The notes beneath the pieces are model-generated. The model did no database searches. It saw nothing but the letters and a program-made list of their open reading frames with translations, and was not told where the DNA came from. DNA of 64,000 nucleotides from Epiperipatus broadwayi (Eukaryota > Onychophora > Udeonychophora > Euonychophora > Peripatidae), in the NCBI GenBank assembly GCA_028023455.1, contig JAQFVV010006306.1:3187001-3251000 (forward strand), read 5' to 3'. The stretch's first letter is position 1; each line of letters starts with the position of its first letter. The position numbers and the translations under genes were made by a program. Below are positions 22,290 to 33,909 of the stretch, piece by piece.

Positions 22290-23635
22290 TTACTGTTTGA
22301 AACTGCATTAGTAAATCTCTTAGTTTATTAACGTTACTACGTAACAAATAAAAATGTAATGATAAAACATGAACATTGCAATCAGTTTAAATTAGTTTTT
22401 TTATAAAAATAAGTTTTCGTTTTTTTACTGTCTTTTATTTAGTTTTTTAATATCATCATAAGATAATTCTATACTTTATTTTAATTTTTAATTTTAATAT
22501 TTAATTTTTTTTTATAATTGAGAATACTCTGGTTAAATAGTCTACATTTATACAAAATGAGTAATATATATGATATGCATTATACTTATCTTTTTCTTTT
22601 TTTTTTAATTTAAAAATTGATAACCAGTCAAGTAAATTACATAGTGAACTGATAAAAAAATAGTCTATTTATATAGCACAAACTATGTATATAATATAGA
22701 TAATGTAACTAACCTCAGGTCTTGCACTTTTACAAATTTATGCATATTCACTCATGAGCATTTGTTAAAATATAACTTTGCTAATGAAATATAATAATAG
22801 ATATATATATAGAGAGAGAAAAGCTTTCATAAAATATGTTTTTAAACAGTATGCGCTTAGCCGGCTTTTGATTATTACCAGTCATAGACGTAGCATAAGT
22901 CGGAAGGTGGAAGTGGATGTGTATATATGCTGTTAATGCTAATTTACATGAAATTTAAATATGAAAATCCAATTTGGTAGAATAGGCCATCTCTTAGATA
23001 GGGATACACATGATTCTTTCTATTGATGGAGTTTTTGTCGTCTGAGATATGCCATGCCTTTGATATTGACAGATGAAGGAGCAAATGGATGACCACTTGT
23101 AGGGAAATGTTCGAAAAATATTGAGTGTGCATCTGTGTTTGTTCTAGCTTTATTATGTAAGTGTGCATGTCAGGATATATGCATAAATAAGTTTGCCCAA
23201 GATGCCGTGTAATAAATAGATAAGCAGCTGAGTTCCTGGCATTTGATTTTGTAAACAACTTGAGAACAGAGATCAGTTAGTAAAGTATCCTTTGCGTTAT
23301 TGAGAAGTCAATGCAATGGAGGTGCAGTAGAGTGACTTGATGGGTTGGAGTAATAATTTTAATAATGTGGGTTTAGGATCAGTAGGTCATAGGGGTGTCA
23401 TGCTTTATGATAAAAGTTTCTGATGGTTTGTAGAAGTAGATAGTCCTTATATCTGACGTTACACAATTCAGAAATGTATTTGCTCATATTTTCCTTCCTA
23501 TCTGATTCAACTTGTGATCTATCCCAGGGAGTATTAAAAATAATAATTATAAGTATTATAATATTGATATTATATATTACTTTCGCAGTAGTTCACCAGA
23601 ATCATACCCAAAGTATATTTGGCTGTCTAAGAAGA
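22290..23635. other. Intronic, no recognisable feature
   Basis: AT-rich sequence. The minus frame 22944-23258 has no domain. A short AGAGAGAGA tract lies near 22812. Confidence 0.35.
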
Positions 23636-23639
23636 AGTA

Positions 23640-23765
23640 AATATTTCATCGAATGCCACAAACCAGAAACTAGTCTGGAGATATTCGATGAGTAGGCACT
23701 AGATGGCGATTTTATGCACAAACCTTCTGGCATTCATTGATTACTCTGTTTTGCCTGTTTTAATA
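23640..23765 (+). repeat. Family B repeat fragment, degraded
   Basis: It keeps GAAACTAGTCTGGAGATATT (23666 on), CGATGAGTAGGCACT and GCATTCATTGATTACTCTG, but the CTGATGA box is gone (ATTTCATCGAATGCCACA). The hammerhead core is broken. Confidence 0.65.
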
Positions 23766-23769
23766 ATGA

Positions 23770-25950
23770 TTATTACTAAGCATTTTTTAGACTAGAGATT
23801 ATCTCTAACACAGATATAAACTTTAAACCTCAGTTAAAGATTAATATATCTGATTTTTTTAATTTTAAACATAGATACACGTGGTCACTTTTCTCTTTCC
23901 CATGTATAATTGAAAATTATATTATCCCTTTTAAAGCACTTACATCTGGATACTCCTTTAATAAATTAATAAAAAATATTGACTATTCAAATCTGTAAGT
24001 GGATTTTCAATTAAAGTAGGCTTTCGTCCTCAGCTGAAAAAATATTTTTTAATGTTTTACACATATCCGTCGAATCTTATAAAACTGAATCCTTTGTATC
24101 TTAATGAAATTCTATTTGATTTCAAAGAACTACTAAAGTATTCAAATCTCTCTCCCCATCACCATTTGCTAAATAGTCAGCTCAGTTTTTTCTTGTTGAA
24201 ATACATTCACCGTATTTCAGACTTCGTAACACATTGCAAGATTAAAGTCATTTACGTATGTCATTATAGCAGAAAGGTATGTTTTTTCTCCTATCCAGCA
24301 CTAATCTTTTAGTTTGGAATAATGAAAAAAGAATGGATAGAAAGTTACCAATTTATTCGCACAATTAAAAAAAAGGGTCAATATTTTTTCGTGAAATAAC
24401 CATTTAGCAATAAAGTTGTAAGAAAATTTGTCATATTTTCACATATTAAATGGAAGATTTTTGCATTTAGTAGTCTTAATTTAATACAATCACTTATTTT
24501 TATATCATCATCCACCATCAATCTTAGATCATTGTGGCATATTTTTTAATGTGAATATTTATCATAAGTACAAGAGTGTGAATCTTTAGCATTTGGGTGT
24601 TTTGTTTTGACTGTTGCAAGACACCCAGAAAGTTTTTGTGGGTACACAGCTCTATCAGTGCAAATGTTCGAATAAAGCTCCCGAGAAATTTCATCTTCTC
24701 TGTAAATGAAACAGTTAAATTAAATGTTGCTTCTTTTGTAGTACGGCTATTTAAAGACTTCCAAATTAATAGATAATCCATGTTACTCTTCGTAAAATAA
24801 GACATAAAGACAAGAAAAACTGCTTAACCAGATGTCTGTTGACTCTTCCATGGGAATATAGAATGAGCTCATTTTAACTTATCATAATAGCTTATATTCA
24901 CAATAATCTGTAGCTGTTTCATAAATATGTTTGAAATTTTGTCATTACAAAGTGCAGAGTCTCGATATATTAGCATATGTTTTATCTACTATTGCTTAGG
25001 GTTTGATTATGTTTTCTGCAGCCTATGTTCTAGTTCATAATTAATGCAATATGAGGCGAGCAAGGCATTTTTGTTCTTTGAAACTAATGAATAAAATGTA
25101 TTTATCCTTTTATTTACTTTCAAACATCTTTTAAAATAATATTGACTTAAATTTTTAAAATTGAAATGTGCTGTTCCTAAAATATCACTTCACCTTAGCG
25201 AGATTTAAATTGTTATTGCTTAAAAGTTTTCACACTCGACACACAGTCCGTTTGGTTCGGCCTTAAACCATAAGCAATAAAAGTTTCTTCATATTTTTCT
25301 TCTTTCATTTAAATTGCTTGGATTTTGTATATTAACATTTCAAATTCAACAATTTATTCATTAATAATGTAAACAGTGCGTGATTTATTGTTCAGAGAAA
25401 AAAAATTAGCAACGTCACTCAAACGTTAAACATTTACTATCAATATTTGCAGAATTTTTAACAAACACATCACAATTCTCATTTGTTATTACCAAAACTG
25501 AAAACTCGTGCACTTGAAAATTATTGCATAATACCGTATTAACTTGTTTTGTTAAATTTTACCATCTCAAGATTAAGAGGTATATGCACAATTAATATTC
25601 TCACTCAGAAGTTAAGTATATACTCATAATTAACAAAAATGATAAATAAAATTAAATATTTACATATTAAATATAATGTTAAATGAAGCAATACTAAACT
25701 TCATGCGCCATCTGCAGGATAATCGCAATTTGACAAACATTACTCTTAAAATACAGTGTGTAGTAGTTAATATTAATATTGTTTCTGCGTATGGATCACT
25801 CTTAAATGTTTTTGTGGGCTGTTAAAAACCTTAGATAGTCAGACACCTGGAAATATATAATTTTATACATATATTTACGTTAGAAAATCATATTATTTTA
25901 AATATTACATTTTAAAAAACAAAACTTTTCTGTATTTTACATATACGTAT
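23770..25950. other. Intronic, no recognisable feature
   Basis: AT-rich sequence. Frames at 24052-24312 (plus) and 24524-24805 (minus) lack domain resemblance. Confidence 0.35.
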
Positions 25951-25952
25951 AT

Positions 25953-26120
25953 ATAAGAAATATTTACTAAGGCTGTAACCTCCAAAATGTAAGCTTGTGG
26001 TTAAGACCTGTAGAGGTCTCTACTATCGCATTTTTACGCGCACATTCTGGAGATTACAGCCTTAGTAAATATTACTTATGTAATCAGTATGCGTTTAAAT
26101 AAATTTATATACCTATATAA
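25953..26120. repeat. Fold-back element related to 14.0 kb
   Basis: ATAAGAAATATTTACTAAGG-CTGTAACCTCC (25953 on) pairs with GGAGATTACAGCCTTAGTAA-ATATTACTTAT (to 26079). The loop holds AAGACCTGTAGAGGTCTCTACTATCGC. The following GTAATCAGTATGCGTTTAAA is also shared with the copy at 14102, so the family is larger than the hairpin. Confidence 0.8.
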
Positions 26121-26124
26121 TTAA

Positions 26125-26275
26125 TAGGGGTTTGAACACAGACTTTCAAGCTCCCATCAGCTATCCACGCCACCTTAAATAATCGATATCCAAAACCACA
26201 TACATGTGAAAAAGATAAATGATCAATCAGTTAGTTATAAGTGGTCATGTTTCTAAATAAATAATCCATATAAAC
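26125..26275 (-). repeat. Family A repeat fragment (tRNA-like end)
   Basis: GGGGTTTGAACACAGACTTTC matches the inverse of the family A box-B segment (GAAAGTCTGAGTTCAAACCCC-like). CCACATACATGTGAAAAAGA and AAATGATCA follow. The hammerhead core is not included. Confidence 0.6.
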
Positions 26276-26279
26276 TTAG

Positions 26280-27250
26280 ATGGCGGAAGATAATTTCTCA
26301 GAAAAAACGTAAATGTGTGTTAGTAGACGTTTGTATCATTTCCAGTAAATAAAGTTATAAGGTCATCATTTTTCCAAATTAACATTGCCATACTAATATA
26401 TAAGTACCTTATGTGGATATAAATTATACCATCTATTGTAGAATATGAATATTAAGATTATATATATAAGTAACTGCTAAAAATATTCAAACTTCAAAAT
26501 TAAATTATCATTAAAACATAAATAGGGTGTATGTTTAGATATTTCAAGTTTCCAACTCATAGGATTATTAGATGGAATATATATATGTACGATGAGAAAT
26601 TGGTTTATACATTTTTTTGCAAAATAACAGCTCAGGATTTATAACATGCTTTGTGCGAGTATATGGGTAAATCTCGGAGAATTGATTGATTACAGATATT
26701 TATCAAGCACATTAATCTATTAATGACATATATATATATCAAATATAATAGCATACTTTTAATACATTGACTATAACTTAGGACCAATTATTGTAGAATA
26801 TGAAAGAACTGTTGGCAAGGTAGTCGGAGTCATTTTTCATAAGAAAACAGCTCAGAATTTATAATATGCTTAATACGAATGCTGGCAAATCTGAAACATT
26901 TGATTTATTATACATATGTAAAAAATTTGGAAAATTGTCAGAGATACACTAAACAGGGTGACTCTTTGAATTGAAATGGAATTCAGATAATTTGGACTCA
27001 TATTTTAATTGCATATTCCAAATCATATATATCAAAAGAATATGCATGCATGTAACTTTAATTTTAAAATAGTATCAGCATAGAGAATTGCCTGATAGAA
27101 GATGTAAATAGTCCAATGTATTCTAACATCTAAATATAGGGAATTGTTTTTAAAATAACGTATTAATTAAACTAGAAATGATAAAGGAACGAAACAGTGT
27201 TAAAAAGTGTTAACCTATTCATTCATTATATTGAATATTTTTTATAGCAA
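26280..27250. other. Intronic, no recognisable feature
   Basis: AT-rich sequence with no structure beyond a loosely repeated TAGAATATGAA / CAGCTCAGAATTTATAA pair (about 26440/26800 and 26628/26850). This may be an old duplication. Confidence 0.35.
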
Positions 27251-27254
27251 ATAG

Positions 27255-27485
27255 AGGAATTTGAATTTAGGATTTTGTCTACATTCATCCTCCACTCCAA
27301 AACAACCAATGCATATGATCACATGCATATGAAAAAGATAAATGATCCTTAATATATGTATTTCATGCAGAACCATCATTCATCAGTGGGGGCCAGATCG
27401 TAATCTCCCACACATATATATAATCAGTGCTCTGCTTATATTAAGATAACGAGTATCTCATAACAAGGCAGGATATGGATTGGAT
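27255..27485 (-). repeat. Family A hammerhead-like repeat, degraded
   Basis: A minus-strand copy with GGGAGATTACGATCTGG, CTGATGA (27386-27380), ATG-CAT outer stem II pairs, GAAATACATATATT and the GATCATATGCATTGG region. Stem I is lost (CCCCA against TTAAGG). It lies next to the family B dimer at 27.6 kb. Confidence 0.65.
27352..27391 (-). ncRNA. Hammerhead-like motif, family A, degraded
   Basis: The CTGATGA and GAAA boxes are intact and the 10.1/11.1 pair is A-U. The upper stem II is interrupted and stem I does not pair. It is presumed inactive. Confidence 0.4.
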
Positions 27486-27602
27486 ATTTACAATTATCAT
27501 TAAGTAAAATGGGCTCTTTTTTTAATTCATGAAATTCATATACAGACAAAATCACATGTTATTATAATAAAGATCTAGGTGCAGTACTCTCAGATCCAAC
27601 GT

Positions 27603-27643
27603 TCCTCACTGATGAAAGCACAAGCTAGAAACTAGTCTGAGGA
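27603..27643 (+). ncRNA. Hammerhead-like ribozyme, family B, copy 1
   Basis: Stem I TCCTCA (27603-27608) pairs fully with TGAGGA (27638-27643). The core is CTGATGA (27609-27615) and GAA (27628-27630). Stem II is AGC-ACAA-GCT with an A-A mismatch at its base, where hammerheads usually have G-C. Stem III is AC-TA-GT and H17 is C27637. This is the best-paired stem I in the family. The A-A mismatch may weaken cleavage. Confidence 0.55.
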
Positions 27644-28051
27644 TATTGAATGAGTAGACACCAGATAAGGATTTTACGCACAAATCTTCCTGCATCCATT
27701 GATAACTCTGGCTTGCACTGAATGGCGCTACCGTATGGACAGTTTTGCCTCAGTGAAAAGCAAATTGTATAAGCACAAAGAATGGTGGTCATGTGATGTT
27801 TAATGGTTTAATACCATTCCTGCCCAATGGGATTATGGTGACTGTGGTTATTAAAGAAACAAAGACACCAAAAGGTATGGATGCTGATCTGACTTCAGAA
27901 CTATATAAAGCTAATAAGCTTAGCTTGAAAACATTATTGGGTTTTCATTTTGGACTCAAAAGCTTTATAGTTAGCTAAAAAAGTAAAAGGTAGCTGCCGG
28001 AGGGTTGTATTAGATCCTAAGATCTAGATGGAGTGATCTCAGATCCAAAGC

Positions 28052-28093
28052 TCCTCACTGATGAAAGCCACAAGCTAGAAACTAGTCTGGGGA
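28052..28093 (+). ncRNA. Hammerhead-like ribozyme, family B, copy 2
   Basis: Stem I TCCTCA pairs with TGGGGA (28088-28093, one G-U). The core is CTGATGA (28058-28064) and GAAAC. Stem II is AGC-CACAA-GCT with the same A-A base. Stem III is AC-TA-GT and H17 is C28087. It lies 450 bp downstream of copy 1 in the same orientation. Confidence 0.55.
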
Positions 28094-28659
28094 TATTGGA
28101 TGAGTAGGCACTAGATAGGCTTTTATGTACAAACCTTCCTGCATCCATTGATTACTTTGACTTGCACTGACTGTTGCTGCTGTATGGAGAGTTTTGCCTC
28201 CGAAATAACTTTAGTTATGAATCCCAAAACCAAATTTTAAATCTGATTGTATAGGTGTCAATTTTTAAACAAATAAAATTATGGAAATTTTAGGTCTAAA
28301 CATGAAAAAATTAAATTGATGATTGTTGTGGTTCAAATGAAAAATGTTTCATCAAACTGACTAATATAGCAATGTAATGTGTAAAACTTTTCATAGCATT
28401 TCAGCATTGAATAAAGCATGACATATTATCATTTTATAATTCATATTTGGTTTTTCTTCTGTAATTTGTTCCACTTTATGTGTACATATATTAATTTTAA
28501 TCATGAGCCATAAAAAGTGTCAAAAAAAATTAGGCAGTTTTAAAATGGAAAAAACAAGTTTATTTCTGAAAGAACAAGTTCTAAAATAATCAGCAATTTA
28601 AATTGTGAATATTAAGTGTTTAAATTAATGATCATGTACCATTTTAAGAAAAATGATGA

Positions 28660-28840
28660 TTGAAAAGTATGTTTCAACTTGTGGCTTTCACCATTGAGGA
28701 GCCCTGATGAAAGCCACAAGCTAGAAACTAGTCTGGGAATATTGGATGAGTAGGCATTAGATAGGGATTTTATGCACAAACCTTCCCGCATCCATTGATT
28801 ACTGTGGCTTGTACTAAGTGGTGCTACTGTACGGAGATCA
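28660..28840 (+). repeat. Family B fragment with inverted junction
   Basis: It carries CTGATGA (28704-28710), AAGCCACAAGCTAGAAAC and TAGTCTGGGAATATT, but stem I strand TCCTCA is replaced. Immediately upstream, CAACTTGTGGCTTTCACC (28676-28693) is the inverse of GAAAGCCACAAGCT, so the fragment sits at a head-to-head junction. Confidence 0.65.
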
Positions 28841-28849
28841 CTCTGATCT

Positions 28850-30560
28850 TGTTTTGTTTTATGTTAGCCTAAATGGCTTTTAGGTTTTAACTTGGGGAAC
28901 TTATAATTATTTAGTGTATTTGTGGAAAAGTCAATCCACTAAATAAGACTAATTGTCGGACATCTATTGAAAAGGTGTTTAAAGACTTTAAGAACTCCAT
29001 GATCATGTATTTGTCTGTATATATTAATTATAATTAAGCTTGTATATATTATTCTGTTTTTGGGTTTGTATAACTTATATTAAATCCTCAGTACTAAATT
29101 TAGTTTTATTTATTAATTGTTTGCCCCTTTGTGAATTGTGGGTAAATACACAACAAAATGGCTGTGAAAAACAGCTTCTGTAAGCATAAAGAATGGTGAT
29201 CATGTGATGTTTGATAATTTAAAAGGTAATAATATTAACATTTTATTCCATTTATTTTTGTTTGTGTGTGTGTGTGTGTGTGTGTGAAAAAGAATTTGTA
29301 ATTAACCCTTTATGAGATTGTATGTGTTAATAATTTTAAATACAGATCATTTTCTATAAATTGCACAGGTAAATTATAAATATATATTATATAATATTAG
29401 ATTGCAATTGGTAAAATTAGAACTGTGTTCGTGCTCTTCACCACCTCAAAGAGTTAATGTTTACTTCAATAAATATTATTATTAACCTAAGTACTTTGAT
29501 TTGCCTATTGCATAATCATTATAAAACTATCTTATTACATAATTTATTTACAATTAAAATATTTCAAGTATATCCCATACTATAGCTCATTATCGAGTAA
29601 AATATTATCTATTGAACTTTATCTTCTTTGCTAAACACATGTACTTATTATGGATCCACTGGTACTTTACAAATTCATGGGTCCATTGTTGGTGCAAATC
29701 CAACCTGTTGTAGAGCCAATTTATGGATGAATTCATTTATTTGTTTATTTATATTTTTTTAGCTGCCTGAGTACAAAATGTATCCATTATATTTTCTAGT
29801 TTGATCAAATATATGGGCTTTTGTACATCAGGCAGGTTCGTCAATTATTTGATTAATTGTCTATTATATTTTTGGCTCGTCCAACAAGTGATTATTGCTA
29901 TTTATGAGACAAGGTTTCATTATCATTGTTCTTATATTTTAGAATATTTGCCATTACAATGTATATATATCATTTGAGACCGTACAATAAATATTTTTAA
30001 ATATTTTCTGACCTGGCATATATATATTGTTAACATCAGCCATCACTTAGATAATAACAATCTCAATCTGTTGTCAAGGCAACCTCCTTTTAATAATAAA
30101 GGTGGAAACCCACTTTTATTATGGTCCAATATAGACGCAAAAGATTGCAACTTTGATCGCAGAGAGTGAAATTATTATTATGAAGAAGTTTAAATAAAGT
30201 TACTTAAACAGGTCAATATGATTATATTGTACTGATATAGTGAAATAATGTTCAGTTAATTACAGTTTAGATTTTATTTGCTAAGGACTATAAAGGAAGA
30301 TATTTTTCAATCCAATTTTTTTTTAGACTATTAGAATTAATAATTTGAAAAAGGTATGGTAGGAGACTAAAGCATTCCATTTTCTAAAATATCAGAGCTA
30401 AAAAGTGTAGTTGTTTTATTTTAGATGTGTATATAGTGATTAAAATCATAGCACTACAGGAAAGTTTTCAAAATCTGTTCATTCTACTAGCAATTGTATG
30501 TCAAAACCACCAGGTGCAAAAAAAGGTAATATTATAATAAGGGTCACTGATAAAATGATT
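28850..30560. other. Intronic, no gene; (TG)n at 29262-29286
   Basis: AT-rich intron sequence with a 25-bp TG microsatellite. CTGTAAGCATAAAGAATGG at about 29179 is a stray piece of the family B linker. Confidence 0.45.
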
Positions 30561-30571
30561 GGCTTCTTATA

Positions 30572-30668
30572 GTTTTTTTTTTCTCATGTGTCATAGCATC
30601 AGCCGGGAAGCGAACCCGCTAACCCGGGACAACTGCTTATAAAGCAGCCGTCGCTGACCTCTCGACCC
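30572..30668 (-). mobile_element. tRNA-derived SINE (4.7-kb family)
   Basis: On the minus strand GGTCGAGAGGTCAGCGACGG leads into CTGC-TTTATAA-GCAG, then CCCGGGTTAGCGGGTTCGCT with TCCCGG, CTGATGCTATGACACATGAG and a poly(A) tail. It is nearly the same sequence as 4730-4819. No clear duplication was found. Confidence 0.8.
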
Positions 30669-30849
30669 TAGTTGATGAACAAAACTCTTTATTCTTGTCT
30701 CCAATATTTTGAATGACAACAAATTAGTTCTTTTGAATATTATTCTAGTATTAAGTGTCATCCAGATCTAAAGCACCTACATATATATTTATTGTAAATG
30801 CATATTCTCATTTGTTAAAGATATATTAAATTAATTTCATAATAAAATA

Positions 30850-31690
30850 TAATGAATAAATGGTAAATGAATGATGAAATCATTTGAGGGATTTTGATGA
30901 TCCGAGCTAAATGAAGATGAAATTATTTGAGGGATTATGTTGATCCAAGCCAAAATGAGATGAATTCATTTGAGGGATTATGATGATCCGAGCCAATTGA
31001 AGATGATGAAATCATTTGAAGGATTATGATGATCCAAACCAAATGAAGATGATGAAATCATTTGAGGGATTATGATGATCCAAATCAAATAAAAATGATG
31101 AAATCATTTGAGGGATTTTATGATGATTTGAGCCAAAAGATGGTGAAATGATTTAAGGGATTATGATGATTTGAGCCAAATGAAGATGATGAAATCATTT
31201 GAGGGGTTATGTTGATTCAAGCCAAAAGATAATGAAATCATTTAAGGGATTATGATGATCTGAGCCAAATTAAGATGATGAAATTATTTGAGGGATTATG
31301 ATGATCCAGTCCAAAGGAAGATGGTGAAATCATTTGAGGGATTATGATGATCCAGTCCAAATGAAGATATATGATGAAATCATTTGAATATTCAAGCCAA
31401 AAAATAATGAAATCATTTAAGAGATTATGATGATCTGAACCAAATGAAGATTTATGAAATCATTTGAGAGATTGTGATGATCTGAGCTAAATGAAGGTGA
31501 TGAAATCATTTGAGGAATTGTGATAATCTGAGCCAAAAGATGATGAAAACATTAAGAGATTATGATGATCTGAATGAAGATGATAAAGTCATTTGATAAT
31601 CTGAGACAAAAGGAGATGATAAAATCATTTGAGGGATTATGATGATCTGTGCCAAATGAAGATGATCCGAGCCAAATAAAGATGCTAGTT
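30850..31690. repeat. Minisatellite, unit about 45 bp, about 18 copies
   Basis: The tandem unit approximates GATGAAATCATTTGAGGGAT + TATGATGATCCGAGCCAAATGAA, with many substitutions and small indels. Copies become shorter and more diverged toward 31600. It is non-coding. Confidence 0.9.
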
Positions 31691-31985
31691 CATAAGAAAT
31701 GCCTTTTGGAAATCTTTTGCATTTTTTCTGATGTCTTTATTCCTTTGAAGTCTGATTGATTGTATTGAACAGAATATTTTAAATACAAATTGATTAAATT
31801 ATCGCTTGTTATTTTTACATTTTGGTAATGTTTAGATATTATAATAGTAAATTGTCATTTAACAGGTAGTATAATGTTTGGAAAGTAATGAACATAGCAG
31901 GTTATAATGAACGAATACAATAAACTATTATTTAAGTAATTTATATTACTTAACGTGTATATAATAGCAACTGGATGTTACAGTA

Positions 31986-32068
31986 AAGTTATAATGCGTT
32001 GACCGGGCCAGCTGCTTGGAAGGCAATTATGCTAACCACTAGGCCACCAACGCTTGACAAGTTATAAT
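31986..32068 (-). mobile_element. tRNA-Gly retropseudogene with deletion
   Basis: The body 31996-32058 on the minus strand is GTCAAGCGTTGGTGGCCTAG, TGGTTAGCATAATTG, CCTTCCAAGCAG, then CCCGGTCAACGC. The T arm has collapsed between two CCGG tetramers. AAGTTATAAT flanks it at 31986-31995 and 32059-32068 (10-bp duplication). It is related to 20808-20879. Confidence 0.82.
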
Positions 32069-32069
32069 T

Positions 32070-32880
32070 ATTTGCTACTGTCGTGACATTTTCTCTCCAA
32101 TATTTTCAAATTTATAGTTTGAATGTGCATATTTGCTCACAAACGTATATGATAATCTCCTCTGATCAATATATGTCTAGAATTCTGTCTGTGTGTGTGT
32201 CTTTTCCTTATGTGCATTGTACATGCCTTGTTTTATTTCAATTACTAACTTTGTAGGTAGCAATCTGTTTAACTTCTCTGATTTTGCTCCTCTGTTATAT
32301 TTGGTTACTCAAGCATTCACATCTCAGCATGAATACTTGCTTTGTTTTTCATTATTCTTTACAGCCCAGTTCTTCCAATTTACTTTTCTTTTCCGTTTTT
32401 TTTTTTTTTTTACCCCCTCCCACACTACCTTCTTTAGATTAACTTCACCATTTTGGTCTGTTTAATTCTATGTTTCATTACAGTGATTTGTTAATAATGA
32501 ATTGAAAATAATTATACTCGAATGTGAAGAGGATAAGTTTCTCATGATTTCTGTGAAAAAAAAATTGTATATAACTAATCTTATTTGTAAAGTAATACAA
32601 TACTTCATTAACCATACATTAAGATTTACTTATTAAGAAAACATTAGAACTAGCACATAATGTATTTGTTTATTGATCATTAAAATAATAACCAATAAAT
32701 ATAAAGCAAATCACATATTAAAATGTATAAATTTTCGCTATGACTTGAATTGCATTGTCTTATATATATATAAATCGTCACTTTCCCAAATACTCTTTTT
32801 CCAGTAACGATACCTTATGAATAGCAAGGTAAACATAGCATTTGAGAGTGTAATTGACATTGTATATTATTTCCAATTAG
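32070..32880. other. Intronic, no recognisable feature
   Basis: AT-rich with a T run near 32398-32411. The frame 32193-32465 is a hydrophobic, F-rich artefact of T-rich sequence. Confidence 0.4.
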
Positions 32881-32987
32881 AAATATAGGGGATTTGAACT
32901 CAGACTTTCAAGCACCCTTCCAACTATCCACCCTGTCTCATGTCACTGATACACGTGACCACATACATGTAGAAAAAATTAATAATC

Positions 32988-33031
32988 ACCAATATTCGTA
33001 TTTTGTGCTGAACCAGCACTCATCAGTTGGT
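32988..33031 (-). ncRNA. Hammerhead-like ribozyme, family A, copy 1
   Basis: Minus strand: stem I ACCAA/TTGGT (33031-33027 with 32992-32988), core CTGATGA (33026-33020), stem II GTGCT-GGTTC-AGCAC with a canonical G-C base. The GAAA box has mutated to AAAA (33004). It folds well but is presumably inactive. Confidence 0.6.
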
Positions 33032-33845
33032 CCAGATTATCATCTCCCACACACATATATATATAATCAGTGCTCAGTTTATATTAAGATAGTAAATCTT
33101 CATACTTTAATGGAACAGGCTTCAATCTATTCCAACTTTTCAGCCATCTATACCATTAAAAATCTGATGATGGAAAGCCCAAATCCCATGATGATGACAA
33201 TATTATCGTCATGCCCATGTTGACCTCAAGTCATTCTGACCCCCCATCTATAGGACCTTATCCATTTAAATACACAGAAGAGACATGGGCAGGATGCAGG
33301 CATAATGTGTAAATATTTAAAATACAGGCATTTTTCATGTACCTGGAGCTTAATTGTAATGTGTGTGAGATGATAATATGGACCAAGTTTAGCCGAAGTA
33401 TGTGTATCAGTGATTATTATCTTTCCTACATGTATGTGATCATGTGTATTAGTGATATGAGATAGTGTGGATAGTTTAAAGGTGCTTGAAAGTCTGAGTT
33501 CAAATCCCCCATATTTACAACTAAATTCCAGATATATGAAGAATGCCTGCATTCCAAATATTTACACATTATGCCTACATTCTGCCCATCCCTCTTCTGT
33601 ATATTTAAATAGATAAGGTCCTATAGATAAGGGGTCAGAGTGACTTGAGGTGAACATGAGCATGGCAATAATATTGGCATCAGCATAGGATTTGGGCTTT
33701 TCCATCATCAGATTTTCAATGGTATGGATGTCTGAAGAGTTGGAGGTTGGAGTGGATTGAAGCCTGTCCATTAAAGTATGAAAATTTGCTATCTTAATAT
33801 AAACTAAGCACTGATTATATATGCGTGTGGAAGATGACAATCTGG

Positions 33846-33889
33846 ACTAACTGATGGGTGCTGGTTCAGCACGAAATACATATATTGGT
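33846..33889 (+). ncRNA. Hammerhead-like ribozyme, family A, copy 2
   Basis: Stem I is ACTAA/TTGGT and the core CTGATGG (33851-33857) has A9 changed to G. Stem II is GTGCT-GGTTC-AGCAC (5 bp) and GAAA is at 33873-33876. Stem III is ATA-CA-TAT and H17 is A33884. Outside stem I, GACAAT and ATTATT could extend pairing past an internal loop. It is one core substitution from the textbook motif. Confidence 0.62.
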
Positions 33890-33909
33890 GATTATTTATC
33901 TTTTCTACA

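Larger units (their letters stand above)
27585..28215 (+). repeat. Family B tandem dimer, 450-bp monomer
   Basis: Two direct copies of the family B unit. Predicted cleavage points lie after C27637 and C28087, giving a 450-nt monomer. The intervening segment includes GTCATGTGATGTTTAATGG, ATGGATGCTGATCTGACTTC, CATTATTGGGTTTTCATTTT and TTATAGTTAGCTAAAAAAGT. The same order appears inverted at 39.3-39.9 and 63.05-64.0 kb. There is no protein-coding content; the 61-codon frame at 27793 is incidental. Confidence 0.78.

Noticed and set aside
30850-31690. CRISPR-like array
   Set aside because: The units are contiguous and diverged with no unique spacers; this is a minisatellite in an animal genome.
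32193-32465. Membrane protein frame (F-rich, hydrophobic)
   Set aside because: Its composition is explained by T-rich DNA; no start context, splice site or family signature.
33226-33840. Two minus-strand frames of about 100 codons
   Set aside because: They lie within family A repeat units on both strands and differ between copies.
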